Part shown: piece after piece, positions 1 through 13,500 of the stretch
Position numbering within the stretch: the stretch's first letter is position 1
How the letters are laid out: every line of letters starts with the position of its first letter
Assembly: GCA_018697195.1 (NCBI GenBank)
Contig: CM031860.1
Coordinates: forward strand, 61,520,509 to 61,584,508
Reading direction: 5' to 3'
Length of the DNA: 64,000 nt
Source: Certhia americana
Taxonomy: Eukaryota; Chordata; Aves; Passeriformes; Certhiidae
The notes under the pieces: generated by a model
What the model saw: the letters and a program-made list of their open reading frames with translations, nothing else
Told to the model about the DNA's origin: nothing
Databases searched by the model: none
Program-made: the position numbers and the translations under genes

Positions 1-2454
1 ATGGACAGATGTCCCTTGCTGCCTTTCTCTCTTTAGGGGGATTTTTTATCTTCTGTTTCACGGGACTTGATTTTCTGATGATTTATGTCTATTTTAGGGC
101 CCCTTATCTCTCTTACTTCTTCTGTTTCTGCTTTCAGAACCTCTCTCTTTCTTTCCTTCAGGGGCCTATTTCTCTTTGTTCTGTCTCTCATTTTCTGTGT
201 CTGACACATCTGCTCCCGCCTCTCTCGATGTACAGTGTGATAGATGGAACATGACTAGAGAAAAGAAGAAAGTTTCAGTTCTCCCAGCGAGTGGAAAGGT
301 GACCTGCAAACATCTGAACAAAAAAGGGAAGAAAGTTTATTTTTATGTGCTGAATATTCTGCACAGCAAGAGACACAGCACATTTAGAGACTGCACAGGA
401 GACACTTTAAACACCACCTACTCCATAGTCCATCCCATTAAATTCTGTGCACAGTTTTTCTCTTGGTCTGTGTCTGTGTACACATATATATAAAAGTAAC
501 TCTTCTAATAGAGGGCCTTATTCTAAATGTGGCAGTTTTCCCATTGCTTTCAAAGGGGTTGGGATACTCAAAAGAATTTGCCTTTCCTGCTGTGAGATCA
601 GTTCTATACCACCTGGCCAAAGAGGGAACCAAGGAATCTGATTCTTTCAGATTTCAGATTTTCAAGTTCTTAAAAACATTTGCAGAAGTTTTTTATGATT
701 GTCTTTCAAATTCAGAGTCATCTTTGGGAAAAATTTAATGATTTTTAATTATTTTAGGACAAAATAAATACGGCAAAGCTGAGGCTGAATATTTTTATTC
801 GTGGATGAAAAATAAAAAATGTTCTCACAACCAGATCTGCTTTTAAAAGTAGGAAATTACTGTGGGTCTCCTAGAAAGACTTTCTTTTCCTTAATAATAT
901 GTATATATCATTATCAATTTTGCATATTGTGTTTTATTTGAGCAGGGTTGGAAGCCAGAGCTGCAAGGTCTTGGTTGCTGACCCAATAGCACAGATTTTG
1001 GGAGGTTTGAGAGTAAAGCAAGAGACAATTGCCAAGAGGTTACTGCTGTGGTGCCAGGAGGACACCTTTGACAAGAGGTAGAATTCCCAAATTCAGTTTT
1101 TTGGTCCATGACAGGGATTTTGCCAGATTAGAGCCATGTGGGATCTACTCCTGTGGTGGAGCTGTTCTGGAACACCCAGAAATCACCCACACAATCTCCC
1201 TGCATATTTGGAAAATGCTTCTCATGAAACCCTGTCCATGTTTTGTCAGATCATCTGAACAAATACTGTTCTACAAAGCATTGCCATCCAGATTAATGGG
1301 TCAGGGTGATTCCTACTTTTTTGTTTTTCCTCTTTGTTTAAAATGTGTTTCATTGGAAAATTGCAACTAGCTGTAATAGAAACTGCAAATTCGTTTCACA
1401 TATGCCACCCCAAAGTCGCCAACTGGCTGGTGAATAAGTAACAATTTACAAAGTGAAGCAATCTGAGAACATTCCCCAGCAGTTAACACATGGAAGGTAT
1501 GAATATGCATGAACCATTTTCAGGTTGTTATGGTGCACATTTTCATTCTGAAACAATTATAAAAAACATTATTAGAGAGGTGTTAAATGTGTCAGAGAAA
1601 CATTTGGCACAGCCATTTTCACAGAGCTCTTTATTTTGGGGTATTGCTGTTTTCTGGCAATTGTTTTTTTAAAAAAAACAATAAAATAATACTTAGAAAA
1701 AAATTTTCTCAATAGTCATAAGCTGATTTCCTGTGAGAGGATCTAACTTAAACTCAATTAGCCTGTTCCCATTTAAGGTCTCATTCAGGAAATCAGTGCC
1801 TGTGTTTTCAGAAGCAGTCACCAAAATTTTAAGCCAGGCCTAGCCTGTTCTTCACTGGATCCACTTGGAGTGAAATGTGCCCAGTCCAGCCAAATGACTG
1901 AGAATATAATGCAAAAAGTCATGGTTTAGATAGCTGTAAACTCTGAGAAGTCCCTGGCTGGATGAACAGGACTCTGCGTGGCCCCTCCTGCAGGGATGTT
2001 GGAATCACAATCAGGACAGGGCAGGAGATGCAAGCGTTCCCTTTGCTGAGTGCCAGCAGAGATGGCTCAGGGTTTCTCAAGGTTGCATTTGAATTTTTTA
2101 ATCTTCTCTCCCCAGCCTCTTTTTGAACCACAGGAGCAGAGGCTGACATCCCCCCTGGTACAGGTGGAATGGGTGGGGATCTTGTCCTGATAAGCAGCTC
2201 CCTTCCTTCCCTGTCCCTGCTGGTGTGTCAGGTGTCCCATCCCAGGCACGGGGTAGGTACATGCCTTATCCTGTTTTTCAAAGGGAGAGAGAGATTCCCT
2301 CTCCTTCCCTCACAGACAGAATGTAAATCCTTCCTCTGTTTCTGATAAACCACCTCAAAATCCCACTTCACATCCTTGGAAGTGTTCTCCTAATCTCCAG
2401 TCTAAATTTCTTAGGGCCATTTAAGTCATAAGCCAAGAAGTAATAGGTACAAAT
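1..2454. other. Non-coding, AT-rich; no gene seen
   Basis: No reading frame here resembles a known protein, and the open frames are short and of ordinary chance length. The first 200 bases are pyrimidine-rich, with three similar patches (a T/C tract ending in AGGGG or AGGGC at about 35, 93 and 157) spaced roughly 60 bases apart. This looks like the edge of a degenerate tandem repeat cut by the window start. Bases 1930-2250 are richer in G+C, but I do not recognise them. Confidence 0.5.
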
Positions 2455-2687
2455 TGGAAGAGGGAAGGTCTAGGTTAGGCATTAGGAAGAAATTTTTTTC
2501 TGTGAGGGTAGTGACACACTGGAACAGGTTGTCCTGGGAGGCTGTGGATGCCCCAGTGAAAGCAAGGTAGGATAAGACCTTGAGCAACCCACTCGAGTGG
2601 AAGGTGTCCATGCCCATGGGAGGGAAAATTGGGACTAGATGATCCCTAAGGTCCATTCCAACCCCCCAATATTCTATGATTCTATTG
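2455..2687 (+). mobile_element. CR1 LINE, 3' end fragment
   Basis: The segment follows the CR1 3' untranslated region in order: a 'GGTCTAGGTTAGGCATTAGG' block, a 'CACTGGAACAGGTTG' block, a 'GTGGATGCCCC' block, 'GAGCAACC', 'GTGGAAGGTGTCC', 'ACTAGATGATC', and finally the terminal ATTCTATGATTCTATTG octamer-like repeat. CR1 is the dominant non-LTR retrotransposon of birds and most copies are short 5'-truncated pieces, as here. The orientation is plus because the octamer tail is at the right. Small substitutions and indels indicate an inactive old copy. Confidence 0.9.
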
Positions 2688-2699
2688 TTTATGTCAACT

Positions 2700-3275
2700 T
2701 TTTCTCCTTTGTCTCTTCCTATCTGTCCTCCCTTAAGGAAAGATCACTTTTGTAAGATCACTTACAAAGGGCAATCCTGTCTTCTCTTTATCTTCATTTT
2801 GGTAAAACAGTGGCGTAGCAAATATTTCTCCAAATCCCTGTGGTACAGTAAATCTTCTCTTCCCAATTATCCTCTTCTTGCTTCTGTTGCAGTTCTGCTG
2901 CCTCTTTTTTTCACAAATACCCTGACCAGAACTGTGTGTTGTGTGCTTATTGGCACTTCACCACAGTCACACATAGCAGAATGAATAATTCCTTATCTCA
3001 ACAGTTAAAAAAAAATATAAAAATGTAGGATTATATCTACATTTTTATAGCTTCCTGTTCTTCTCATCTTCTATCATGTCCCATTAATAACCTCTCAGGA
3101 TCTAGCAATAATTTTTCTCAGTATATGTACATTTCTTGGCACTTCTCTGACTACACTTTCTTCATTTCTATTACCCCAGTAGTTGAGTAGGTCTGTTTCT
3201 TTCTGTCTGACATTTTTCTGCTCAGTTTATTGACAGTCCATCCTTACTTAATGCCAAACGAAATGATCAATTACC

Positions 3276-3278
<3 letters not shown>
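2700..3278. other. Non-coding spacer; nothing recognised
   Basis: AT-rich sequence between the CR1 tail and the long poly-T tract. It is pyrimidine-rich on the plus strand. No gene, RNA or known repeat is recognised. Confidence 0.5.

Positions 3279-3311
<33 letters not shown>
3279..3311 (+). repeat. Poly-T tract, 33 bases
   Basis: An uninterrupted run of about 33 T. It directly abuts the left end of the old LINE reverse-transcriptase relic that reads on the minus strand, so on that strand it is a poly-A tract just downstream of the remnant. CR1-type LINEs do not normally end in poly-A, so this may be an independent homopolymer expansion or the tail of a separate insertion. Confidence 0.9.
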
Positions 3312-3312
<1 letters not shown>

Positions 3313-3975
3313 TCAGGGTCACTGATGAAAATATCAGCTAAAATTGGTCCCAGTGCTGATCCTCAAAAAGTGCATCTGAAGAGTGCTTCCAGGCAGGATG
3401 GTCTTCCTATCAAATGAACCATTCCCATATGCCTATTAAGGAGATCTTTTCGACCTGACAGCTTTTTAGCAATTCCATCTCACTCTGTTTTGGTGAAAAT
3501 TCTCCATGTGGCTCATTACATGAAATGCTTTCCTTAAGTCCAAAGATATGAGAGTCAGAGCACTGCCTGTCTGCAGAATATAATTTCTGTTACAAGAATA
3601 AAATCAGACTGAGTTAGTTTGGCTTGGTCTAAACTTGGAAAATTCAAGTTACATTTTATCCCATAATCCTTTTGGCTTCATGACTTTCACTAATTTTTCA
3701 CTTGAAAATGTGTTCTATGTCCCTAACATATTATTGAGGTCAGCTTAATTGGTCTATACTTGGTGAATTTCTTTTTCTTCCATTTTGTAAGGAGCAGTAT
3801 GTGCTTGCTGATCAGTAGCCAGCGTCCCAGATTTTTGAAAATCAGATGGTCATTGCTGTTAATTCTGTCACATTTTGACATTTAGTCAGTTCAGCCTCCC
3901 CTAGCTGAGATTGACTTATATATTTAGATAAAATCTGTTCCAAAGTGTCATCCCTTTCATCCATTCTGCCTTTAA
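3313..3975 (-). mobile_element. Ancient CR1/L3-clade LINE, reverse-transcriptase relic
   Basis: Translating the minus strand gives degraded reverse-transcriptase motifs in the correct order. At 3760-3736 a piece reads YRPIKLTSI, like the N-terminal 'NYRPISLTS' block. At 3550-3503 a piece reads LDLRKAFHVMSH, corresponding to motif A 'DFSKAFDTVSH'. At 3362-3313 a piece reads GSALGPILADIFISD, corresponding to the motif B 'GSVLGPLLFxIFIND' block. The spacing between blocks is roughly that of an intact LINE. Stops and frameshifts separate the blocks, so the copy is dead and strongly diverged. The catalytic YADD box should lie to the left, but the poly-T tract is there instead. The right boundary is uncertain. 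Confidence 0.75.
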
Positions 3976-3989
3976 CCCCAGAGGTCAGA

Positions 3990-6900
3990 ATTTGTAATTG
4001 TATTTTTGAAACTAAGTGTTATTGATGACACTATCATCATCATCAACATAAATATTCCCTGCATCATCATCCCACATATTAAGACAGGTGGAGAGAATAT
4101 TTTATATTTTGGTTCTGGAAAACAGTTTAGGAAATGTGTTTCTTTCTTTGCCCTTCATTTCCTTTGGACATATCTTTTACCTTTTTATGTATTTTTCTAA
4201 CAAAACCAGGAGATCAATACCACCTATGCTTTATGAGACCTGCCTGAACAGATGGCAAATTCTCTAGGGCCAAATTTACCTCTAACTATGTGCCTGAACT
4301 GGGTCTATTATTTGCTAGTGATAGTAATCAGAGATAAAATGTTAATCTAATTTCCTTTTTTCTTTACTGAAAGAGGTGATCTGGTATGAGGAAATATAAC
4401 AATTAAGTTTTTGAGTCGAAATTTGCAAGAAATTTGCACAATGTACTGGTATGAACTAGGGTTCTGCAATGATTTTGCAAAAGTTTCTGTTTAATAAAGT
4501 GCATAGAAGAACTTGAAAGGTATTTAAAAGAAATGAAATTATCTTATTTTCTTAAGAAATTTGTTTGTTTGTTTTTTAAGTCCCAGCCATGGAAATATAA
4601 AATGTAGCATCATATCCAAAGGTGCAGGGAAGGGACAAACTATAATTTCAGTATGTTATGAAAAAGATAAAATAAGTCTTCCAGAACACCATAGATATCA
4701 CTTCCTTACAGTTGTGTCTGTGGCTTATATGACATAAACGTTCCAGACTCTATTTTGTAGCATCCTTGATGGTTCCTTCTACCTCATAAATGCCCAGTAA
4801 AATAGAAGCAGCTTGTATTTTCAATTCAGGGAACTGCAGTTATGTGCTTTGCTCTGGGATCAGATTGCAAATCAGTCATATTTTTGTGGCATACTTCTGT
4901 AGGTTGAAATTTTATCTCGTTTTTCTCACTCAAAACACTTCTGAACCTCCACCCTCATACCCTCCTTAACCCAGTTTGAAACTTTGCAAGAATGAGTATA
5001 TTAATGTGATTCTGAATTGCCCATTCATCCTAGGGTAGAACAATTTCTCCAGTGCAAAAGAGCTTTTTTCAATAAATAAAGAATTATCTACTGACCATTT
5101 ATCTAAAAAAGCAATAAAAGACAATAGCTTTAAAAAGCTAAAGCCCAAACATTAATTTGATTTATGGAACCAAGCTAATTAATTTGCCTGAGAAGTTTTA
5201 ATTTATATGCTTTTGTTTCTCATAAGTTTTCTTACAGGCAGTTTCTGAAATCTGATGTCACAGGAAGCTCCCTAATTTTCAGATGTAACAATGGTTATAA
5301 TTCATTCTAGACCTGGGTGAAAAAGCTGCTTCTCACTCATTCACCGTGCTGAAAATCAGTAAGAAGGTCTGGCCATAACTGGAATAAATGCTGGGACTAG
5401 GAAGGAGGAACTGGGTACTGCAACAAGTGAGAATATCAACATTACTGGAAATACTTGCAGTCACCAAAGTGATCTATGTCACCTGAAGTGTTTCGTTTTT
5501 AGATTATTTAATCCCTTCAACTTTATAATAATTTTCCATTTTAAGTTAAAATAGCTGGAGCTGGTGGCAATGTCAGAATATCAACTTTCAAATGCTAGTG
5601 TCAAAAAAGAAAAGTTTTGTCCTTTTTCAGACAACTTCTACTGATGCAAATTTATTAAATTGTTTACATGTTAATGCCTTTATTCTGAATGCTTTGGTAT
5701 GGTACAAACAGAAGATTTTGAGTATTGCATGTAAATGCAAAATTTCTAGTATATTAGAGATGCTTTAAGTTATCCCACCTGGTCTGGAGGTCTCCCATCC
5801 AACCTTTCAATGATGAAAGTCATGGTCTTGTGCCTTGAAAAACTCAGGATAATTTAATCAGTCTTTTACTTTACATCATTTACTTTACATCTTCCTCTTG
5901 CCTTGAGGAGATACAAACCTTCACTGTCCATTTTGTCGAATAATGTTCATCATGAGGCCACCAAATAAATTGAGGGGGGAGCAGGACTACAGAGGAATCA
6001 ACTCTGTGTTGAGCTGAAACCTACAGAAGAGTGAGCAATGCAGGAGGGGTGAAGGAGGTGGAACAAAGCAGAGCTTAGCTCCAGAGCCCTCAGAGGATGA
6101 CAACCAGAACAGCAATGCTGTTTTCTTATTTAATAAATTCCCACTTTGTGCAGCATGCAATCAAACCAAAAGGCAGGACTGTGCACCTGGGCTTCTTTAT
6201 TTTCCAAAATAATCAGGAATTTCTGTTCCTATAGGCAAAATCCCCAAAAAAGACCAAACCAAACCTTGATGCAACAGGTGCAAACATGCAGAGCTGCATG
6301 AACACAAACACCTGCATGCACATGTGTCTGTTTATACTGAAAATCCTGGATTGTTTGGAGTAGTGTTCTGACAAAAATGGGAAAAAAACCCCACAGATGC
6401 AAATGTTCATCTTGCAGAAAGCAGGATTGACCCTGCCAGCTCTGTGCCATCAGAATGCAACCCCATCAGCAAGCTGCATGTCTGATCTCTTTTACAAGCT
6501 GCTGGGACAGCTGATAAAAGTTTGAAAGTAGCTGCTTTTTGCCTTTTTTTTTGTTTGTTTGTTTTTTCATTTTCATGGTGAAATTTATGTCTTGCACAGT
6601 TTATTTCTAAGGAAATATATAGCATGCAAACACAAGCCATAAAGGAGCACAGGCAGATCTGTGTGCTCCTAGCAGGTTTTTAAGCTGAGTAGCAACACCT
6701 TGTGTTGCACAGAATGATGTATAACGAGGCTCCTTGTTAACCACTGCATTTTTACAGAGCTGGTTTAAACTGCATAAAAGCACCACCATGGCATTTACAT
6801 CTCCACTTTTACTGCTGTAATGTGAACATCTCACATTCAAAATCTGCCATGTCAGATCCAGTTTGCCTGTAGCCTCTGTGACAGGAACTAGACCAGGAGG

Positions 6901-9829
6901 TGTCACAGACATCAAGGCACAAGCTGTGGTGCAGCCAGTCTGCTAAGAAAGGTCTTATTTTAATGTCTCCATCACTCCTAGCCCACAGCAGAACTGCATT
7001 TTATTTGCATTCTTTCCATTCCTTTAACTTTCACAGGGAAAAAAAGCAGGTGAAGGCTATCAAGCTTTAGCCATTTTATTGTTTTGCCTTCATTATTTGC
7101 CACTGCTATAAGGCTTTGTTATTTTGACAGGTTCATATTCGCTCTGATAGAAAGCAGTAGTAACTTGCTTATTCACATTGGTGAACTTGGAAAATTACTT
7201 TTCTCAAACAATCTTTCCTTCTGCTGACTTTTGAGCATTAGGCATTGACTGCAAATTGCCACATAGATATTTATTCTTACTGGTAAAATATTTTCTTCTT
7301 TCTTTTTTTCTTATAAACTCCAGTGTTTACAAAGTTGGGGGTGGGGGGAACCATGACTACATTATTTTTTCCTTCATATACTTGTACATCCAGAATCATC
7401 TACAGGCAAAGCAAATATTACTAGAACAAAGTGTATTAACTTGAGTAGCTCTGAATTCACAAGACAGGCTTAATAAAGTTTTTGCAGCCCTGTCAATATG
7501 TAGGGAAGACTGGCTGAAGAGATTAAGAGGTTTTCTCTGAAGGCTCCCTGCTTCTTGAGTCAGGGTCAAGGTCACTCACAATTGTTTTCCAATACAGTAA
7601 GGATGTTCAAACAATTTTTTGTTGTTTTTGTGGGGGCTTTTTATTGTGTTGTTTTTTTTTTTTTTTTAACTTCTTTGCATAGAAATGAGAAAAGGACTTC
7701 TTGATATGTGACATTTATGATTGGTTCCCTTGCTATCTTTCCTCTTCCAAAGGTTCAAATCAAAGGTTCCAGGGTTCAAACAAAAGCCTTTTCTATGTTG
7801 TGATTGGGGCACACATCAGAGATGTCAGAGGTGCAAATCTGGGTATCCTGACAGTGCAGTTTTCAGCCAGAGACATGTCAGGAGAAATTTCTCCTGGCTT
7901 TACTCAGATTTATGGATATTTTTAAAATGAAAGTTTCAACAAGACTAGCACATAAAAAAGTTTTCTTGTCAAGAAATCAGTGTTTTGTTACAATTCTCTT
8001 GAGTTTAATGAGATATCCAAGCAGCTAAACAGAAGCATAAGTTTTCCTTGCCATTTTCCAACAGTAATAGCATCCATCATGTCACCAAGAACTGTAAATG
8101 GCCAAAGAACAGAAATTAAAGATGAAAGAAGCCTATGATTTATTTATTTTGATTTTTACAAGCTGTAATAGTAGAAAGTCTAAGCAGAATCCCTTTGCCC
8201 TTGGAGAAAAAAATCCATGCAGGGAAAAACACAACCTAAATAAACCCCAGAAAGTAAGACACAGTTCTGTCTTCTGTTCTGACAGAACCAGTGAGCCTGG
8301 GGTAGGTGTAGGAAAAGAAATCACTGATTGTCCTGCCCTGATCACAACCATACACGTGATCCCCATAACAACAGCTATGCACTAACTACCATTAAATACT
8401 TGAAAAATGCTGATTTGGAGACAGACCTGTGGATTACAGTGGAAAAATCTCTCTGTATGAACTGAAACTAATCTTTTAAAATACATCTGAAATGCTAAGC
8501 TAGTCTTTAGATGTATAAAAAGGGTATCAAAATCCAGATATGGAAGTGCTTTTTCCTTCAGGTCTACCACTACAGGAAGCAATGCTTCATAAAAGCCTAA
8601 CCATGCACTGGAGAAGATGTTCCATAAATGCTGTCAGTGATGCTTTTGATCACAGATCCAAAGATCACCTCTCTGAAAAGTTATCTTGAGAAATTACTTT
8701 ATCATTGAAGGCTGGCATCTGTTTGTGGAAAAAAACCAGATCTGTTTGGGTCTGCTGATGAATTAGGATGCGAACAGATTTGGTAGGGGACAGATTTGAT
8801 GGGAAGAGATTTAATCTCTTCAGATTTACAGTTTAAATAACAATAAAACAGCAGTTTGGGATATAAATTAGAGATATTTCTCAGTAGGGGATAAAAAGAA
8901 AATAGACTCCAGAAAATCTCACTGAGATTCCAGACTCAGAATTACTGGGATCCCTTCAAATGAGGTTATATTGTCAAATATGTGCTTTTGGCTTGTTTTT
9001 GTAAGACATCTGGCTTTTAGGGAGAGAAGGACAGCACTCTGTTCTAAGCTTGGAAACTGGGAGACTGTTCATTGCTTTCAGCATATTTATGGCTCCTACA
9101 ACAGCATTAACAGAACAGTTGTAACTAAATTTCATTTCAAGGTTTCAACCTATTACCTGAAGGGGTCAGCAAGGCACCTAGTTTTGTATCTGCTCTATCT
9201 TTCTAATCTCCCTAAGCCTGTCACAGTCACTGCCATAATCCTGCTCTTGATAGGGCCCCAAAAATGATACTGTGCATGTTTAGTCAGGGGATTTCAGTCC
9301 CAGAAGCAGTGCTTGCAGTTACAGGTACCTTATTTACCTGATGTCTTTGTAATGTGTCTTCCCTCTGCACTACCCATGCTATTGACACTGATTTGTACCA
9401 ATATTACTGAGTGTTTTGTTGATCACAGACCGGATATTAAATACCTGGAGTGTCTTGCAGGTTCATTCAACCCACAGCTAAAAATCAGACTTTCTGTTCT
9501 CTGCCCTCTTTGCCACTATTTGCTCAGAATCACATGTACATGGAATATTGGTCTCATTGATGTATGTCATTTTAGTCTTGTACATGGTATGTGGTCTTTC
9601 CTCTCTTGTGTGTCCCTATAAAATGGAATTTCTGACATGGTTTTTTATTAGTCTGAGCTCATTGAGTTTTGAGTAGGTGATTTTCTTACTTACACATTTA
9701 CCCATTAGGAATAAATTAAGCCAAATGATGTGGTTTTATGACAATACTGGACTCAAACTGTCCTTTAAAACAGTGTCCTAGAACTGCTTGCTGTGAATGT
9801 CAACAATGCTGTCATTTTTTCCTCTAGGA
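3990..9829. other. Gene desert segment; no gene seen
   Basis: AT-rich non-coding DNA without a convincing reading frame. Minor features are an ATC-rich patch near 4035-4070, a near-perfect direct duplication of TTTACTTTACATC at about 5866-5894, and a 16-base poly-T at 7652-7667. No CR1 tail, LTR boundary or RNA gene was recognised. It could equally be intronic. Confidence 0.5.
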
Positions 9830-10450
9830 GAAGAAGGTGAGGGCTAAAAGTGAGGGTGAGTGTTCACACCCCATGGTGGGAATGTCCACAGGTACAATCT
9901 GATCTGTAGGAAAGGGTTTCCAATAGATGGAGGAGGGAAGTTCTAGAAATGGTTTAAGAAAAGGAAATGATCAGAATGAGAAACAGCTTGATTTTAAGGA
10001 AGTTCTCACCATCCTCATGGAATGCACTGTACATGATGAAATCTTCTGTACCAAGAGATGTGTTAAAGAGGTCAGGCAGCTTCTTACAGCCCTGTGCCCT
10101 GGCTGGAGGACCCAGAGGTTTGTGGAGACCCTCCCATAGTGACTGGGCATCTTCAGCCCTCAGAGCTGGGAAGAGATGGGCAGATTTCAGGACTGAAGGA
10201 GCTGTTGAGCCTGAGGACCTTCCTGCTGGCTTTGCAGGGAGAGGAGTCTGGAGAGAAAGGCTGTTGCTGCTGTTGCTCCCACCAGGCCCTGAGCACACGA
10301 GGTGTCACACCCTGGAAGGTGATCCCTTCCTGAGAGAGCTCAGCTCTCACAAAACCAAGATAGATCCCACACTGCTCCAGAGGAGCACAGGGGTGACAGA
10401 ATCAGGTGCAGCAGAACAGGTGCACCCTTAGGAAAAAGCAGCAGCACAGT
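9830..10450. other. GC-richer patch, unidentified
   Basis: Bases about 10070-10440 are clearly richer in G+C than the surroundings, and open frames run on both strands (for example 9967-10431 plus, 9954-10298 minus). None resembles a protein I know, and the frames are compositional in nature (runs of Leu, Ser, Gly and Pro). It could be an unrecognised repeat, an LTR remnant or an old exon. I see no terminal repeats or target duplication. Confidence 0.35.
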
Positions 10451-10467
10451 TTGTGGAAGGATTTTGC

Positions 10468-10509
10468 AGGTATTTACAGGTATATTTTACAGGTATTTTA
10501 CAGGTATAC
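10468..10509 (+). repeat. Short tandem repeat, ACAGGTATTTT-type
   Basis: Four successive imperfect copies of an 11-base unit (GCAGGTATTT, ACAGGTATATTTT, ACAGGTATTTT, ACAGGTATAC). Unit lengths vary slightly. It is a simple local expansion with no coding meaning. Confidence 0.8.
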
Positions 10510-13500
10510 AGAGAGTTTTTTTTCTCTTTTTCTGTATAATAGAGAAGTCCTCAGTGGTTTGACTACAAACTGGGAAAAAAACAAAGACCATACAGCTTTA
10601 GCAGCCTGAGGTTCCAGGAGAGTGTGTGCTGGGAGTTGTATACCTGAATACCCTGTAAGGAAGTGCCTGAAAAAAGGAAAACTGGGACCTTGATTATTTT
10701 ACTTTTTTCAGGTGCTTCAAAATATCTTAAAAACACACCCATAACAGTATTCTTCTCACTTGTAGCACAATAGAGAATTTCTGTTATGATAATTTCCTGA
10801 TATTAAATATTTATTTTCCCACTGCTGAACACACCCACCATGCTGGGTAGATCCCCATACTGGGCAGCCTATACAGAGTTTTGGTGTAGTGGAGATCATA
10901 ATGGGCAAAGCAATTTTCCTGGTCCTGTGATAATATTTCTAAATCAGCACTGGAAAATTTTCTAAAATGGAATATGTCCCATAGGACAGTGATCAGGTTG
11001 AAATTCAGAGAGTGTTTTTTATACTTTGGCTAGCTTGACGTTTTAAATATACCATGTATTTTGAACCAAATTGCAGAGTTTTCAGAAGAAAACTGCGAAA
11101 GCTTCTACTTCTAAAGTGTTGAATGCTCTCCTGCTGATTTTTAAATCATTGACCAAAAGAAATCAAACCAGAGACTAAATTTCAAGAAAAAACCCTTTTA
11201 ATTTTGTCCCCTTATTATTGTATTATTTTTAGTAGCCTTTTACCCATGCCTTCATCTGCATGTCACTATGAAAACTATTTTACAATTGTGAACGTTCTCT
11301 GGCAATTCCATTCAAACATGCCTATGCTGAAACAGTCATTAGCATTTTCACTAAAAATGAGAAATTATTTAATGCCTTTGATGGGAAGAAGTGGTGCAGA
11401 ATGAAGACACGTGACAGGACTTTGCAGGGCACAAGGACAGACTGTGTGAGACCTCTGCTCTGGGCTCTCCTGAGTGCTCATTCCAGTCAGAGACATACTC
11501 CAGATATCACACAGACAGAAAACCATGTCCTACAGGCTCATTTTCCCTGTGATAAAGCTTTGCCCGACTGTGTAACATCACTGCCTCCTTTTATATATTG
11601 CTAGCATGGCCCCAACACCCACAGAAAGATTTCTCTGAGATCTGACTCAGAATTTGGCATGGGATTTGGTTTTTGATGGGAAATATATTGCTAGCAAAAT
11701 ATAAAGCAGTTCAAAAAGATCTCCTGTTTTCATTTTGTTGACAAACCCCCTTAAACAAACAAAAAAAATCCCTCCAAAATTAAACAAAAAACCCAAACCC
11801 ACAAAGAAACAAAGAAACAAACAAACCCCAAAACAAAAAGAAAACAAAACTCCAAATCTCCAACGATATTCTTCAAAACAAGCATGTATGAAATTAAATT
11901 TTTACTTAAAATTAAAAAATCCTGAAATTAATTTTTATTTATCCATTTTCAGGGGAACGATTTTTTTTTGGTCACAGTTTGAAATTTAAAAAAAAAAAAA
12001 ATTGAAAGAAGAAGATTTTTCAGAGAGAAAGATTTGATTTTTTTTTAAATCTTTCCATTGACTCCTGTGAACTTCAGGTTGAAAATTAACAGACACTAAA
12101 GTCTTAGAGTGATCTTAATACACAGAATATCTTCAGTAAAAGAGCATCACTACTGGGATGCTGTTCATTAATTTTACTCTAAATATTAAGAGCAGCACTG
12201 GCTGATGTCATTAGAAAAGGGACAGGAGTTGAGACCTTAATGTATAGAGAGGTTCTTGTACCTAACACATGATTTGGGCTTCAGCTCCTGCCCTTGCTTC
12301 CTTAATTAGTTGTGCTCTGAGCAATCCAATTAGAGAGGAAGCTGATTAGAGACCTCTAACTGAGGCATCACAATAGCTAAGTAGTCCTGTGGGCATCAAG
12401 ACTAATGTAACCTGCTTTACTGTGAATTTCTGCCTTTTCCTTGATTCACTAGTTCACCAAATTATCTCAAGGTGTAAACTTACCAGTATTTGATTTTAAG
12501 CCTTCCCTTTACTGGTGACTTCTGAGACACTCACTGTTACTGAAAATTGAGCTGAAACCAGCCACTGTGATCAGAGTTAGGAATTGGAAAAAATAATAGC
12601 AGTAAAAAATGAATTAAAAAAAAAAATTTGTAATCAGGCTTTAATTTTATGGGCAAACTCCACGTCAGTCCATATCAGGCATTCAGACTCTGTCACCTCT
12701 GTTCACTTAATTTACACTCAAGCTTAGACTCTGTGACCAGCTCTGCAGTTTCTGCCTGCAGAGGATCAGATGGAGCAGAGGACTGAGCTAATGAGGACTC
12801 ACAGTTATTAAAATGAGGGCAGGACTGTCACCCAAGGTTTGCAAAGTTATTCATTACAAGACTGGATTGATTTCTGGATTAGTGTGAATAGGTTCAAGCT
12901 GTTCTGCCCTGCCCACCTCATTTTATGATGGAAAATTCACCATTTTTCCTGAAAAAGAGACAGGGAAGAATCCAAGTTTTAGCATAAAAGAGAGAAAAAA
13001 AGTCGGTGACTTTGGCCCTTTAATGAAGTACTGAGGATGCTGGGTCTCATCCCTTGGATTTTGTGTTGTCATCAAATTATGCAGTAGAAAGCCACTGGCC
13101 TGAACAAACATTAGGCAGAAAGTCTGAGAGTGTGGATTTCAAACAGAATTTCCTTTCTGAGGATTTGAATTACACCAGTCCCCTCAAAATATGTAATTTT
13201 TTCATTCTTGGGCACATAAAACCAGGTCTACAGTGGGATCAATCATGATTTGATGAAGGGGAAGAGAACTAATCAGTTTAATGAAGTGCCTCCTGCTGAA
13301 ACTGAGTACTTGATCCAGGGACTACATTTTTTAGATGAAGGTGAGTCACCAATGGTAGCCACAGCTCACTGGAAAAAAATGATGCAAAAATAAAAGGATA
13401 TGAAAGGCACTTCCAATTTAAAGTCCTGTAAGTACCAGATCATCATAAAATTCATTTAAAAAATTTATGAAGCCTTGAATCAATGTTGGTAGGGTTGGCT

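Noticed and set aside
3279..3311. Poly-T as the poly-A tail of a minus-strand retroposed gene
   Set aside because: The sequence beside it is a LINE reverse-transcriptase relic, not a processed mRNA copy, and CR1-type elements lack poly-A tails.
9967..10431. 154-codon plus-strand frame
   Set aside because: No recognisable domain, overlapping frames on both strands, biased composition; treated as a GC-rich patch rather than a gene.
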